From contig SNVD02006885.1 in assembly GCA_013180625.2 (NCBI GenBank), positions 1 through 64,000 of the forward strand: a DNA stretch of 64,000 bases, given 5' to 3'. A program made the position numbers and the translations under genes. The notes beneath the pieces were generated by a model, which did not search any database, was not told where the DNA came from, and worked only from the letters and a program-made list of their open reading frames with translations. Position 1 is the stretch's first letter. Each line of letters starts with the position of its first letter. Positions 13,301-25,683 of this stretch are shown here, one piece after another. This DNA comes from Boswellia sacra (lineage: Eukaryota; Streptophyta; Magnoliopsida; Sapindales; Burseraceae).

Positions 13301-13799
13301 TCAACCTAGACTTAAAAGAGAATTTACCTTTTATTAGGATTTGCTTGAACATGTAACTTTTTTAATTAATCACTTTTACGTTAATTGGATTTAAGGGTTG
13401 TACACATACATGCAGTACCAAATTGTATAAATATCTACTACTGAAAATAAATAATTTGTTAATTTTTGTTATATAATACAAATTTCTCTTCGGCTTTCTT
13501 ATCATATTTCGTGATTTAAAAAGTCAATATAAGGATTGTAATTAAGCTTCAAACGCGCGTATCCTTTTCGCCTTTATATAAATTGATTTTTCGAGATTAT
13601 TTTTTTTTTGTTTTTGGTGGGGGTGGTGGGGCCGTGGTGGGGTGGGGGTGTGGGCGTGTGTGGTGTGGGGTGTGGGGTTGGATGATTTTTCAGCCGATTT
13701 CTGATCATCTTTGGGAGACCCATTCTGGACAGTTTTCATGAAAATTAGCTGAGAAAACATATTCAAACACATCAAAACAAATATGAATGCTTTTCATGG
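10321..13799. other. AT-rich gene-free stretch
   Basis: No coding region, RNA gene or recognisable domain is seen on either strand. Apart from the foldback at 10733-11590 and a G-rich TGGGG/GTGTG patch at about 13610-13675, the sequence is low-complexity AT-rich DNA with no repeat partner that I can identify in the window. Confidence 0.6.
10733..11590. repeat. Degenerate foldback element with long imperfect inverted ends
   Basis: The left arm (about 10733-10800) repeats ATAATCCT-like words with ATATTACA. The right arm (about 11510-11590), read in reverse, repeats AATAACC-like words and ends TAATATTACACATAATTCC. The arms are alignable but diverged. No target duplication is clear. This resembles non-autonomous foldback/MITE structures such as 62409-62786. 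Confidence 0.4.
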
Positions 13800-15890
13800 A
13801 GGGTTTTAAGTGAGATTTTGAGTGAGTTCTTTGACGATTTTGATTCCACTTTAAGAATTTTGGTAAGCTTGAGGGAAATGATTCCATTGCCATACTTTTT
13901 TCTTGTTTGTTATTGTCTTATTTTGATGTTTATGCATAATTCTTCCTCTACCGTTCTTTAGTTGCCTTTTTGATGATTTTATTATGAATTTCGGGTTTAT
14001 TATAATATAGAGGGTGGACCTTTTATGTACAAATACATGTTCATGTTGGTTTTTGATGGGTTTTGTTGTGCTAAAATCAATATAATTATACCTTGGAATT
14101 AACCTTAAATTGCCACAAGTATGTTCAATAATTAGAATGCTTATCATTTGCCATGTTAGAAATATGATTAATTTTCCATGATTTGATTAATATGAATTTT
14201 GTCATTTATGATGATGTTCAGCACGAAAAATTGGGCTGCCTTGATTTTATTTGAGTTGTTAATATGTTAATTTTTATTGTTTATCATAGGAATAGTATGT
14301 AATAGTTAATTTTCGGCATATGCTAGATATGTGTTTTTCTTTGATTAATTAGTGATTAATGTTAGAATTTCATGTCCAATCAGGGGCTGCCATGACTTAA
14401 TTTCTTCCTTATGATGTTCTGTTTGATTAATTTTGGTTAATGGCATGATGTTAGTTTAATATGAGTATGTTTGAGAGTTATTTTTATGAGAATTAGTAGG
14501 CTAGCATGTTTGATTTAATTTTTACCATGTCCTCTTTTTGGTTTAACTTCTCCCTTAGCATTCTTTAATGATATGTGTTGATCAGCTGATTTTAATTTCT
14601 GTTTTATGACTCTTAATTAAGAATGTTGCAATTTCATGTTCTTGTGTCCTTTTATTTTATTTGTTGTCATGTGGAGAATTGATGATTTAATTTTGTATGA
14701 TGAACTTGATATGATGAATATGGGTTAGGGTGTCGTATTGGATGATTAATGATGTTTTCAATGTGATTCAATGATATGGGAGCTTATGAGTGATGGGTAG
14801 ATTCACATTGTTCTTGGAGGACCCATTTCTTAAGTTTGACCTCTATTCACATTCTTGATAAAATTGCCTTGATTAGAAGTGTATTTTGATTGAACATGTC
14901 GAATTAAGGATGGATATGGACCTACATTGATGTTAGGGGACTCATCTTTGGAAGTTTGGTTATTGAATGGTGCATATATTGGAGTGGATAGACTCACACT
15001 GATGGTGGGGAATCCAAATTTGGAGTTTGGGATTATTGAATGATGGATACGAGTGTTTTGTTGTGATATGTTGGAATTAATGATGAGCAGTCTCACAATT
15101 GATGATGAGGAACTTATTTACGAAGTTTTGTGTTTAATTGTGTATCGTGAAGTGTTGATAATGGATAGACTCACAATTGGTGATAAGAAACCCATTATAG
15201 GAAGTGTGGAATCAAACGTGGATGGACTCACAACTATTGGTGAGGGATTCGCATTTGGGGAGTTTGTTGAGATTATGGAGGTTTGGAAGCTATGAAGTAT
15301 GGATGGACTCACAATTGATGGTGAAGGATTCACTTGATTATTAGGAGTGTTGATTTGATGCTTGGTGGCTTTAATTTGAATTTATTTCCTTAACATTTAT
15401 TTTATATGCAACATAGAGAGTGGTTGTAATCATTTTTCTCTTCTCCTATGTTTGAACGGAAATGTACTCTATTTTCCTCCTTCTTTCTATGGATGTATAC
15501 AAATTGTCTCACCTCACATGTAATAAAAATATAAAATTGGTTGTGTGCATTAATTGAAATTAGGATCAAGATAGACAACTATTAGTGACTAAAAACCTTG
15601 AACTCGATAGACCCTAATAGAGGCCGAACTTTGCTTAGATGGATCGAAGATCTATACCTAACTCTCAAACGCATCTCTGAAGGGGTGACGACAGTTTAGG
15701 TCTAGAAGCAAAGAAGCATACGGTCATCACTCAATTTTCCCATGGTTTTTCCTGAGTGGCGACTCCATAATCTCCGGGCTTGTCTTTGTGACTTGTCCCA
15801 TTTTGGCCCCAAGTTTCGAAAGGGCTTGGAAAGTAGTGCTAAAATTGTAATCACTTGGAGTGGGATGGAAGCCCCACTCATATTAAGTAA
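13800..15890 (+). repeat. LTR-plus-leader-like repeat, copy R1
   Basis: This ~2.1 kb block recurs in inverted orientation at 20781-22600 (R2) and 33941-35990 (R3). Shared landmarks in order are: AGTGAGATTTTGAGTGA; TTG-GTAAGC followed by GAGGG-AATGA and ATTGCC; a degenerate ~75 bp tandem repeat with GGATGGACTCACAATTGATG-like words; then GTGTGCATTAATTGAAATTAGGATC; and finally GAGTGGCGACTCC near 15755. TGGCGACTCC resembles the primer-binding motif of Ogre/Tat-type Ty3 elements, so the block may be an LTR plus leader. That is inference: I see no gag after it, only about 130 bp of shared sequence to AGTGGGATGGAAGCCC. Confidence 0.55.
14790..15345 (+). repeat. Degenerate ~75 bp tandem repeat within R1
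   Basis: At least seven units share the words ATGGATAGACTCACA, TTGATG and GAGGAAYCCATTT-like sequence, with variable spacing. The same array, more decayed, appears at about 21370-21800 (reverse) and 34490-34860 (reverse). Short open frames on both strands follow the repeat period and are not evidence of a protein. Confidence 0.7.
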
Positions 15891-16186
15891 AGAGTAAGTT
15901 TGAAAAGGGGACACTACTTAACCAACAAAATGAGGACATCATCAGAGAATTTTTATATTAATTAAAAAGTTGGAAATAAAAAATCAAAACCAACTAAGAG
16001 GAGAAGGAAAAAAAGAGTGAACTAAAGCAAGTAGAAAATGATGATTATTTTGAAGAAGTGCGGAGGTCTACTCAGACGATAGCTTCTCCAACATTGCTGA
16101 GTTCGCACGAATATGGGAGTCTACCACATTGCATCTTCAATGGTAACAACTCTCTTTATTAGTCAATTATTGAAAATATTTGGTCA

Positions 16187-16596
16187 CAGTAGCGGACACA
16201 GAAATTTTATTTAGAGGGGGCACTATATAGTATAGAATTAAAATAAATATGTGACTAAATATAATAATTAATATTTCATTATATTTAAAATAATTTTTAA
16301 ATAAAAAATAGATAATTTTTTTATTTTGATTTTATTTTTGTGTGTATGTATGTGTGTAAGACTACAATAATATATTATAGTTTGAAAAAGTTTTCTATCA
16401 TATATATATATATATAAGTTTTAAAGTTTTTTTATTATAATTAAATTAATATATTTTGAATAACATTGTTTTAACACTTTATATTTAATATTTGGATTTT
16501 GATATCCTATAATTAGAGAATTTATTTTTTTGTAATATATATTAATGATGAATTGAGTTCAAAGAAAATTATAAAAATTTATATTGATGATGTAGA

Positions 16597-16630
<34 letters not shown>

Positions 16631-16999
16631 TGCAATTATTCTTTCAAATCCATTATAATTATTTATATTCGAAATACCTTTTAAATATATTGTATGAATA
16701 TATATATCATGATATTTCAATCATACAATAACATAAAATAGAAACACATAAATGAACCTACGTAATTATGTAACTCTAAGAGAGTTTAGTAAAAGCAATA
16801 CTTAAAGTTAAAGATGAATCCAATAGCATGAAGTATAATTGTTAAAATCATATAATTTTTATAAGAAAGTATCTTTGTTAAAATGAAGTAATTTTTATAT
16901 AAGGGTATTGTGACAGTTGAAATTTAAGGAGATGTAATGAAATTTTAAATTTTCAGTGGGGGCACGGGCCCCCCCAATCCAAGTGTAGGTTCGCCTATG
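16187..16999. mobile_element. Non-autonomous hAT-like element, 813 bp, 8 bp TSD
   Basis: The 8 bp TTTGGTCA at 16179-16186 and 17000-17007 is an exact target duplication. The ends are CAGTAGCGGACACAG on the left and TAGGTTCGCCTATG on the right, which form an imperfect inverted repeat. Just inside both ends are runs of G or C (GAGGGGGCAC and GGCACGGGCCCCCCC). No coding potential. It contains a (TG)n(TA)n microsatellite at about 16600-16630. Confidence 0.85.
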
Positions 17000-17327
17000 T
17001 TTGGTCACTTTATGATTTCTTGATTTTATTTTATACATAAACATTGACAATGTGACTTGATATGATTTGATCAACGACTGATACTCTTAAGTTCTAGAAA
17101 CTTAACATGGAATCATTTCATCCTGTCATTAAATCATGCAATAATCCTATTTGTTTAAGAAGTGATTCCAACTAGCCTACATTTTACCTTTTGAGCTAAT
17201 AAATCCACATTATTAAATCCTACAAAAAAATTTCTCTGAATCCAAAAAAAAAAAAACTTTTACATGGATGGATTGATTAATGCCAATGTCATATTATGCT
17301 GTTGTTATGACCTAGTAATGATGTTAT

Positions 17328-18625
17328 CATAGGCGGACCTACATGGGGACCAGAGGGGGCCCGTGCCCCCCTAAAAAATTTAATTTTCGTTATACCCCTT
17401 ATGTTTTAATAGTAAAATATAACCCCCTATAAATACCTAATTTTCGCCTAAAATTCCTTCTTTTCACATTGTTTAGCAGCCGCCTCACTTCACCTACCCT
17501 GTCCTACCGCTCTTCCACTCTACAAAAGCTGATATAGCATACAAAAAGACAAATTCTTTCATTTTCTTGTAAGTTTATACTCTATTATATTTCATATTTT
17601 ATTATTTTATTTCATACATAAAATGTTATTCACTTTTTTTTTTAAGGTTTTTCTCCTATAATTTGCAGATTTCTTTTTCTCAAATCTTTGTTTTTTCTTC
17701 TACAGATAGTCTACACTTGACACATAATTAATAATTTTCTCCTTCCTTCCAAGCAAATTTGTACCATGATCATTATTATAATTAATTTCGACCGTTATAT
17801 TTTGTAAATTAAATTTATGTAGATTTTTTTAATGCTTCACGGTTAGCTAATTTTAGAATCATAATGCTGCAACGTAAATAAAGAGATATTGTCTGACATT
17901 TTACTAAACCATTACAATTAATTACCTAAGTAAAAGCAATGATTTGGATACTTCATACTAATACTAAAAGATGAATAGTCAATTTGATGATGAATTTTCT
18001 TATTACTTTTTTGATTAATTGGCCATTATCGTGATGCCAATCAAAAGCCGATATTAAATTAAACTAATTAAATTCAGTCTTAGATTTCGTAACTTCAAAA
18101 TTTCTTCACCTTCTTTATTGGTTTAATTTGAGAGGCTCTTATTTAATTTATTTATAGGCTTTTTGAATAGAAAATAATACGATCATTAATTTTTTATTAG
18201 TTGTTGAGAGATATTTTGAAAGAAAATCTACTTTTAAATTGGCATCAAGTCCAAATACAAGTGCTAAAAGTTCAAAACTAAATTTTATTAATATTAATTT
18301 TACAAGATTTGCGACTTAGAACTCGACAATGAAGTAATCATGCAACGTTTTCAAAATATGAAAACAAGTAGAGGACGATTATGATTTTGTATTTGTTGAA
18401 TAAGTTAACTATTAAATTTTAATATTTTACATTTTACTTTATTGTATTAAGATTTATCGTGACAGGTAAGGTTGATTATATCCCTGATTTAAGTGTATTT
18501 TTTTATTTTCAATGAATTTTATTTTTTTTTATTTTTTATCATAGAAATTATAAATATTTGAAAATGTAATGGTTCCGTCGCCCCACACCAACTCCCCCCC
18601 GTGACAAATTTCTGGGTTCGCCGTG
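17328..18625. mobile_element. hAT-like element of the same terminal family, ~1.3 kb, decayed
   Basis: The left end CATAGGCGGACCTACATGGGG with GGGGGCCCGTGCCCCCC matches the reversed right end of 16187-16999. The right end is GGGTTCGCCGTG. The flanks (GATGTTAT and GATGGGTT) match only partly, so the target duplication has decayed or the right border is a few bases off. A CTATAAATACC TATA-like motif at about 17428 lies upstream of a leader-like sequence that ends in a possible splice donor near 17570, as if the left part of an autonomous transposase gene were preserved. No transposase coding sequence remains. Confidence 0.55.
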
Positions 18626-18637
18626 ATGGGTTTGAAG

Positions 18638-18815
18638 CTAAGATGCAGATATAGCACATGTCATATTAATGACTTATGTCAAACTCCGTCTTTTTCTTCT
18701 GAACATCTTTGGAGATCGAATTCTCTTTTCTTAGTATTTAGCGACACTATATGTTTTAACCATACAGGAAGCCAGATAAATCACGATATAAGTCCTACTT
18801 CATATATTTGTTTTG
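18638..18815. repeat. Diverged direct repeat, copy 1 of a ~180 bp unit
   Basis: This stretch aligns with 19276-19453. Shared landmarks include TATATTAAT, GTCAAACTC, TTCGGAGAT/TTTGGAGAT, AGTATTTAGCGAC/AGTATTTGGCGAC and CTATATGT. The two copies are ~640 bp apart. Neither has a consistent open frame, so I do not call a gene. The origin is unknown. Confidence 0.6.
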
Positions 18816-19275
18816 CATAATATATTTTATTCACAATTAATTTTAAACTGGTTTTTCCTTCGGAATTACTGGTGTTCTCCCATTTGTTTATTTAAGATTG
18901 TCCAAAGTTCATTTTAAACTTGTTTTGTTTCGAATTTACTAGGATACTTCTATAAGCTATTCTAAGGTACAGGTACTCCTGCATACATGCATGCATAAGT
19001 ACATAGATATTCAGAATTTTTATGGTAAGTTTTGTAGTGTAGCATTACTTTTTAATTAATAACTAATTATTTAAAAAATTTTGATTGCAAAGACTTCTCA
19101 ACCGCCAATACATTAAATGGCTCTTGATGTTTAGGATGAAATAATCAGTTTTAACAAAAATGACTGTCTATAAATTAAGATTTAATCCTCAATGGCTTTT
19201 GATTTTGGGTTTGATGATGCCATTGATGTTTTATGTTAAAGGTGTAAATGCACTCAACCTATTACCAGGGTTATA

Positions 19276-19451
19276 TTAGGTTTGATACCAGCATGTGACT
19301 ATAACACATGCTATATTAATAAGTTTTGTCAAACTCATTCTTTTGTTTTTCTCCTGAGTGTCTTCGGAGATTGGATCCACACTATAGTATTTGGCGACCC
19401 TATATGTCTCAAGTCTATAAGAAACAAATATCATGAGATAGGTTGTACCCC

Positions 19452-19453
<2 letters not shown>
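19276..19453. repeat. Diverged direct repeat, copy 2 of a ~180 bp unit
   Basis: Partner of 18638-18815. It happens to be open on both strands, but the partner copy has stops at matching places, so coding is unlikely. It abuts a long TA microsatellite. Confidence 0.6.

Positions 19454-19516
<63 letters not shown>
19454..19516. repeat. (TA)n microsatellite, ~63 bp
   Basis: Uninterrupted TA dinucleotides after a short TGTG start. Open frames of alternating Tyr and Ile across it on both strands are repeat artefacts. Its length may be unreliable in the assembly. Confidence 0.95.
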
Positions 19517-19519
<3 letters not shown>

Positions 19520-20138
19520 TTGTGGCAATTACTCTTATTTGCAATGTTATTAGGAAATTGCTTTGGCACTCATTTCAACTATCATAAGGTAAGAGGTCAC
19601 AAGGTTGAGTTCATATGTGTGTATTTATGAATAATTTTCTCTTATGAAATTTCTTAATTATATTAACTCAAAAAGAGATCATATTTGTAGCATTGTTCAA
19701 CTTGTGGTATTATTTTAGATTCTTATTATATACTGTTGCCTTTTCAGACTCAATGCAGAAAAGATTGATCAATGTGCTAAAAAATGTAATAATTGGTTTA
19801 AGGTGCATTTTTCACTTGGATATGGAAACCCGTGAGAGCTTTATTTATTGAAGTTTTATTTATATTTTATTTTTAAATATCTTCTTGGCTTGTTAAACAT
19901 TTGTACTTCTAATTAAGTCTTTTACCCTGACTGAAGTTTGGCATGATAGCTAAGGCTTGACAAAAGGCAACAATGGTAGGAATAACGTATTTTAGACATT
20001 ATCTTTCTTCCATTTCAAACTTTTTACAAAAAATAAATAAAAAGGGGAGAGAAGATCACTTAGAATAATAATGAATAATAATGGTATAAGATTTGATTGT
20101 ATTCAGGAAATGGTAGTGATCTCAGTCTTTTCCATCAA

Positions 20139-20258
20139 GTATGCTTCTTTATAAGTGCCTTTAGACTTTTTAGAATTTGAATATCATGCACTATTTTTGT
20201 ATGCTTCTTTCTAAGTGCCTTTAGACTTTTTAGAATTTCAGTATCATGAACTATTTCA
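20139..20258. repeat. 60 bp tandem duplication
   Basis: Two adjacent 60 bp units start GTATGCTTCTTT and share GTGCCTTTAGACTTTTTAGA. They differ at a handful of positions. No function is suggested by the sequence. Confidence 0.85.
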
Positions 20259-20780
20259 TCCATGAAATATGCTACTGGTTACAACAGCTTCTTTCAAAAC
20301 GAGAATCCCAAATAAATGAATTAGAGTGGAAGTTATTAGATTCAGGATTAGGCATCATTCCTTTGAGATTATATGCATTTTTCTTTGGTGTTACTCGACA
20401 AACATGTTTATAGACTTAACCTGATCGAATTTACCTCTTTCTATGTCACTTTTATGCAATTTACTTTTTATTCTTTATATTTGTGGCTACTTTTAATAGT
20501 TTTATTTTTACATTTAGAGAGATTGTGATTTAATTCACTTCCAAAGTAGCTAATGGAATGGCATGGAAGTTTGTTCCCAAGTACATACAATTTCTATTTC
20601 TACATCACGACAAGCACGCTGATTATAAACTCGTTCAAACAGTTTTTCTTTTTTTTTGGGTGCTCCATATCGCCGTATTTATTTATTTATTTATATTTTT
20701 GAATATGCATGTATGGAATGTAATTTTGTAAACATTTCCCTCTCTAGGTAAGAGTCAACCATAGAGAATATGTGTTAGCG

Positions 20781-22600
20781 GGCTTCCATCCCACTCCAAG
20801 TGATTGCAACCTTGACACTGCTTTCCAAGCCCTTTTGAAACTTAGGGGCAAAACGGGACAAGTCACAAAGACAAGCCCAGAGATTACGAAGTTGCCACCC
20901 GGGCATATCCACAGGAAAATTGAGTGTTGACAATCTTATCCCTTGTTTTTGGACCTAAACTGTCGTCGTCCATTCAGATATAGATTCGAGAAGTTAGGTA
21001 CGGATCTTCAATCCGCTCAGACATAATCCTACCTCTTCTAGGGTTTATCAAGTTTAAGGTTTTTAATCACTAATAATTGTCCATCTTAATCCTAATTTCA
21101 ATTAATGCACACAGCTTATTTTATCTTTTTATTAACATGTGAGGTGAGACAGTTTATATACATCTATTAAAAAAAGGAGAATAATAGAGTACATTTTCAT
21201 TCAAACATGGAGGAAAGGAAGAGGATTACAAGTACTCTCCGTAATGCGTAAAAATAAATTCATAAAGTAAACAAGATTCACATGAGAAACAAAACCAAAT
21301 CGAGACTTCTCGTATTCGTTGACATCCGACTTCATCGAAGTAACAATTCCTCACCACCAATTGCAAGTCCATTGTCACTTGTTCATTCTTGTTAATAACT
21401 TCACATCAAATCACCTTAACATCTCATAACCATAACTCCAATTTCATCAATGTGGGTCTCTCATCATCAATTATGAGTCCACCAATGCAAATATCTCAAA
21501 AATACATACCACCACTCCAAATGCGTCAATATGGATCCTTCACCATTAACTGTGAGTTCATGCACACTCAACACTTCCTAGCAAACTTCTAAAATGGGTC
21601 CCTCATCACCAATAGTGAGTCAATCCATTATTGACCTAATATATCCGATCACAACAACACTTCCAATCATCAAGAAAATTATCACCAAAATCCAAATGGC
21701 ATTCCAATTTGAGAAATGGATCCCTTACTATCACTGTGAGTCCATCCATTACTCATTATCTCCCATATCATCAAATCACATCAAAAACATCATTAATCAC
21801 CCAATATCACACTCTAACCCATATTCCATCATATCAAGCTTATCATGCAAAATTAAATCATCAATTCTTCACTGGACAAAAGATAAAATAAAAGAACACA
21901 AGAATATGCAGTTCCAATGCTATGCCTTGATCCACTCGAGCATCTCCCCTAAATTGCAACATTCCTAATTAAAAATCATAAAGCAGAAAATTAGAATAAA
22001 CTCATCAACATGTATCTTTAAAGAAAATGCTAAAAAAAGTTAAAACAAAAAGAGAAAATGGTAGTAAGAATTAAATTAAACATGGCAACCCACTAATTCT
22101 TACAAAAATAACTCTTTCTTAACTAATCACTTCAAAATCAAACAAACAAACAAAATAAAAATATTATAGTGATAAAATAGAAACATCGCAGCCCACTATT
22201 TATATCAATATCAACTTCAATCACTCATTTAATCATCTCAAGATCAATTCAAATAAACAAAACAGGACATGGTAAATGTAGAACAAAGCATCATTATAAA
22301 TATTCTAACACATTAAACTTCATCAAAAATCATCATGGCATCAATTATTCCTTCATAAGCCCCTACCCATTTTTAAACAAATTCAAAATTAACCAAAAAA
22401 ATCATAAAAATGACATTAAAGAAAGGTAAAAGGAGTTTATGCATAAACATCAAAATAAACCAAATAAAAAAAAAAGATATGAAGTGGCAAATGAATTCAT
22501 TGCCCTCGAGCTCACCAATATCCTCAAAGTCAATTTTAGATCCTTCAAGAAATCACTCAAAATCTCACTCAAAATTCTAGTAAAAAAAGTTGATCAATAT
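20781..22600 (-). repeat. LTR-plus-leader-like repeat, copy R2 (inverted to R1)
   Basis: In reverse orientation this matches 13800-15890 with the same order of landmarks: AGTGGGATGGAAGCCC (20784-20799), the TGGCGACTCC region here mutated (about 20893-20902), the TTAATCCTAATTTCAATTAATGCACAC block, the tandem repeat (about 21370-21800) and GGTGAGCTCGAGGGCAATGA (about 22500-22520). R1 and R2 are closer to each other than to R3. Together they form an imperfect inverted repeat with arms of about 2 kb and a spacer of about 4.9 kb. Confidence 0.55.
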
Positions 22601-23051
22601 ATTAATGTATTTAAATTTGGTTGCTAGCTTTTTTAGCTAAAATCTCTCCAAAATTGTGTAGAACTCCTTTGAAAATTGGCCAAAAAATTGTCTAGAAATT
22701 CAAAAATCTGAAAATCCCTTAAATTTGTCAAAAATCACATTTTTATAAGCTTCGAGGATAGAAGAAGGGGAGGGGGGTGGCTCTGCGGTGGCTGTCGGTG
22801 TTAGGGGGTGGGGGAGGAAGATGTGCGTGTAGTTCACAAACGCTTGAATTTTTGCAATTTCCCTTATTTCTTTCACTTTCACGCCTGAATTTGAATTCCT
22901 TTATTTTCACCCTCATTTTTTACTATCTTTCACTTTCACTCTTGTTTTTCGAATTTTTTACTTTCATCCCTGGCTCATATCCTACAACCTCGAGTATTTT
23001 CAATGTCTTTTCAGTCGAGATTCTAGTTTGATTTGTATTTTTGGTTGTTGG
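22601..23051. other. Short unassigned flank between R2 and the Copia element
   Basis: About 450 bp with a G-rich patch near 22765-22820 and CTTTCACTTTCAC-type repeats near 22870-22950. No coding region or partner repeat is supportable. Confidence 0.5.
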
Positions 23052-23918
23052 TGTCAACGTATGACACTATTGCATGTGTCATGTACATTAGTATTTTGGC
23101 CAACTTGTTAATAAAACTAGAATGTTATATCGTTTCTTATTTTATTGTTTCTAGAAATATAATTTAGGAAATACTTGATTCATAATGAATATATCTCTTT
23201 AGATTAGGACATTATTTGATATAGCCTAGTTAAATTAGGAGTATATTTATTTGTGTCCTATTTCATTTAGAAGTTACTTATATCACTTCCTAAAGTATTG
23301 TTCTTTATCCTAATTTGAGTTTTATTAAGATTTTATAGCATTTTAAAAGAGATTACAATCGGGCATCCCACTATGTATATAATGTTAATTTTACATAACT
23401 TCTATATATGGGTGGTGTGTGTATGTCATGGTATTCCAAGAATTAAGAGGAGAGCTTCAATGCAAATTGGAATGCTTTTTTGATTTTATTTTATGAGTGT
23501 CTTATTCATGTATGAGACGTTATGATCATGCATGAATTTTTAGTAAGGTCTATTTGAGTTAGTATACACTTGAGAGAACTTGCGAGTTAAGTGTTTATGT
23601 AATTCAGTATCAGACATCATGGTTATGTTTTACTTAACAGTGTGTTGTTAAGTTGTCAGCGATAGAGAATGGGCAATGTCACCAGAGTTTAAGATTTTGA
23701 CGAGATTTTGTTTTTACAAAGATTAGGTTAATGTGTGAGAGTGAGTCAACACTATGAACGATCCTAAAGATTATACAAACAAGAACTTAGTGAATTACAG
23801 CTTTAAAGTTGTTCGTGGACGTGGGTTTTATAACCGAACCACGTAAAATCCTCATGTGCCATTTTACTTTACAGTTTACTGTTTTATTGGACATAACTTC
23901 ATATTTCTAGATCTTACA
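23052..23918 (+). repeat. 5' LTR of the SIRE-type Copia element
   Basis: 867 bp, TG...CA ends. It aligns with 32156-33003 along its whole length, with scattered substitutions and a few small indels, so the insertion is not recent. Confidence 0.9.
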
Positions 23919-23935
23919 ATTGGCATTAGAGCAGG
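23919..23935 (+). other. Primer binding site of the Copia element
   Basis: ATTGGCATTAGAGCAGG immediately follows the LTR. It is a two-substitution variant of the usual initiator tRNA-Met complement ATTGGTATCAGAGCAGG. Confidence 0.8.
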
Positions 23936-23980
23936 TTCACTAACATACAAGTGAAGAAAAGATCACGTTGATTTGGAGGA

Positions 23981-25683
23981 ATGGAGTTTATTCATAATAG
24001 AGGATCCAGAACTCAACCATCTATTCTTGATTATGGTAATTATTCATATTGGAAAATAAGAATGATGATGTATATCAAATCTCTTGATGATAGGGCATAG
24101 ACCAGTGTGCTTAAAGGATAGACCCCACTAACAAGATTGAATACTTTTGGTGATTCTAAACCCAAACTTGAGGAGGAATAGACTGATGAAAAATACTGAC
24201 GTTCAAGCTGGAACTCAAAGGCTCTTAATACAATTTTTGTTGCCGTGGACGTAAATAACTTCGGACAGATTTCAAGGTGCAAAGTGACTAAAGAGGCTTG
24301 GGACGTTCTTGAGGTAAAACATGAAGCTACTGCATTTGTTAAAAGATCTAAATTGATAAGATTAAATTCACAATTTGAGAACTGGATGATGCATAAGGAT
24401 GAGTCAATTTCTGAGTTTTATTCGAAGTTATGTCATATCACCAATTTTGCATATATGCTTAGCAAGACTTTTATTGATGCAGAAATTGTTAGCAAAATAA
24501 TTAAATCTGTTCCAGATAAATTTTAGCTTAAAATTTCAGCCATTGAGGAAATTAAAACATTGATGAGATGAGGGTTGATGAACTGGTTGGCATTCTCTGA
24601 AACTTTGAGATTAATCATAGTACTAGGAAGCAAAAAGGGAAAAGCATTGCATTCGATAATAAAACTGAAAAATCTGATGATGAAAGTAATGATGAGTTGA
24701 TGAAACTGATTCTAAACAGATTGCTTTTCTAACAAAAAATTATGTCAAGTTCATGAAAAAGAATTTCAGGAAAATGAATCAAGGAAAGCCATCAAACTCA
24801 AATGACGACAAGTTCAGAAAATTCAACAAGAAGAATGACAAGAAGAAATTGAAGCAACCTGATAAAAAAGGACAGATTCAGTGTTATGAATGTTCTGGTT
24901 GTGGGCATATTCAATCTGAATGTGCTAATATCAAAAAGAAGAACAAAAGCTTGACAACTACCTGGAGTGATGAATCAAAATCTAATTCAGAAAATCAAGA
25001 ATGCATGAGTAATTTTATTGCATTTACAACATCTACAACTGATAAAGGGAAAGCTGTTATGACCGACATAACCGAAAACTACAGAACTAATGATGATCAT
25101 TTAGATACAGAAGATGATCCAAAATACTATGCAGAGTTGCAAGAACCTTACAATGCACTCTATAGTGAATGGTTGAGTCAGAAAGAAGAAATCAAAACTT
25201 TGAAGAAGGAGATTGAAGTGATAAAATGTGAAAAATCTTATGCTAAAAACTGTATCACAGAACTGGAGCTTGCTTTAACAGACAAAACAGCACATATTTA
25301 AAAAATTACAACAGATTTGATTGAGAGCAAAAGATGTGCTAATCAACTCAGAATTAGGTCAGCTAAACTTGATCAGGTCATGAGTCTTGGAATAGACAAT
25401 TCCAACAAAGATGGATTGGGGTATACAGAAGGTAATGTTGTATCCTCATCAACAACAGTGTTTGTAAAAGCTTTAATATCAGGTAAAAATTCTGAACCTA
25501 ACTCAAAAAGGTCAAGTCCTAGTTCAAAAAGCAATGATGCATTTGTTTCCTTACTAAGCTCTTTCAAATCTGGTCCTGAAAAGGTAAGAAAATTCATTCC
25601 AACATGTTATTTTTGTGGTACCAAAACGCATATTAGACCTAGGTGTTTTAAATTGTTGAATCTTTTGCATAAAAGGTCAAAAT
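23981..25683 (+). pseudogene. Copia gag (nucleocapsid polyprotein), broken
   Basis: Gag packages the element RNA in cytoplasmic particles. The ATG at 23981 lies 46 bp after the primer site and is followed by the conserved region around DYGNYSYWKIRM. The UBN2-like domain runs to about 24530 (KEAWDVLEVKHE). A first zinc knuckle CYECSGCGHIQSEC lies near 24880-24925, then a Lys-rich and coiled-coil stretch (KKEIEVIK region). A second knuckle CYFCGTKTHIRPRC lies near 25602-25650. Two knuckles about 240 residues apart fit SIRE-type gag. At least three in-frame TAG codons before 24190 stand where tryptophan is expected, which suggests G-to-A changes. Further stops and frame changes occur at 24525-24750 and 25299. 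It cannot make full-length Gag. Confidence 0.88.
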
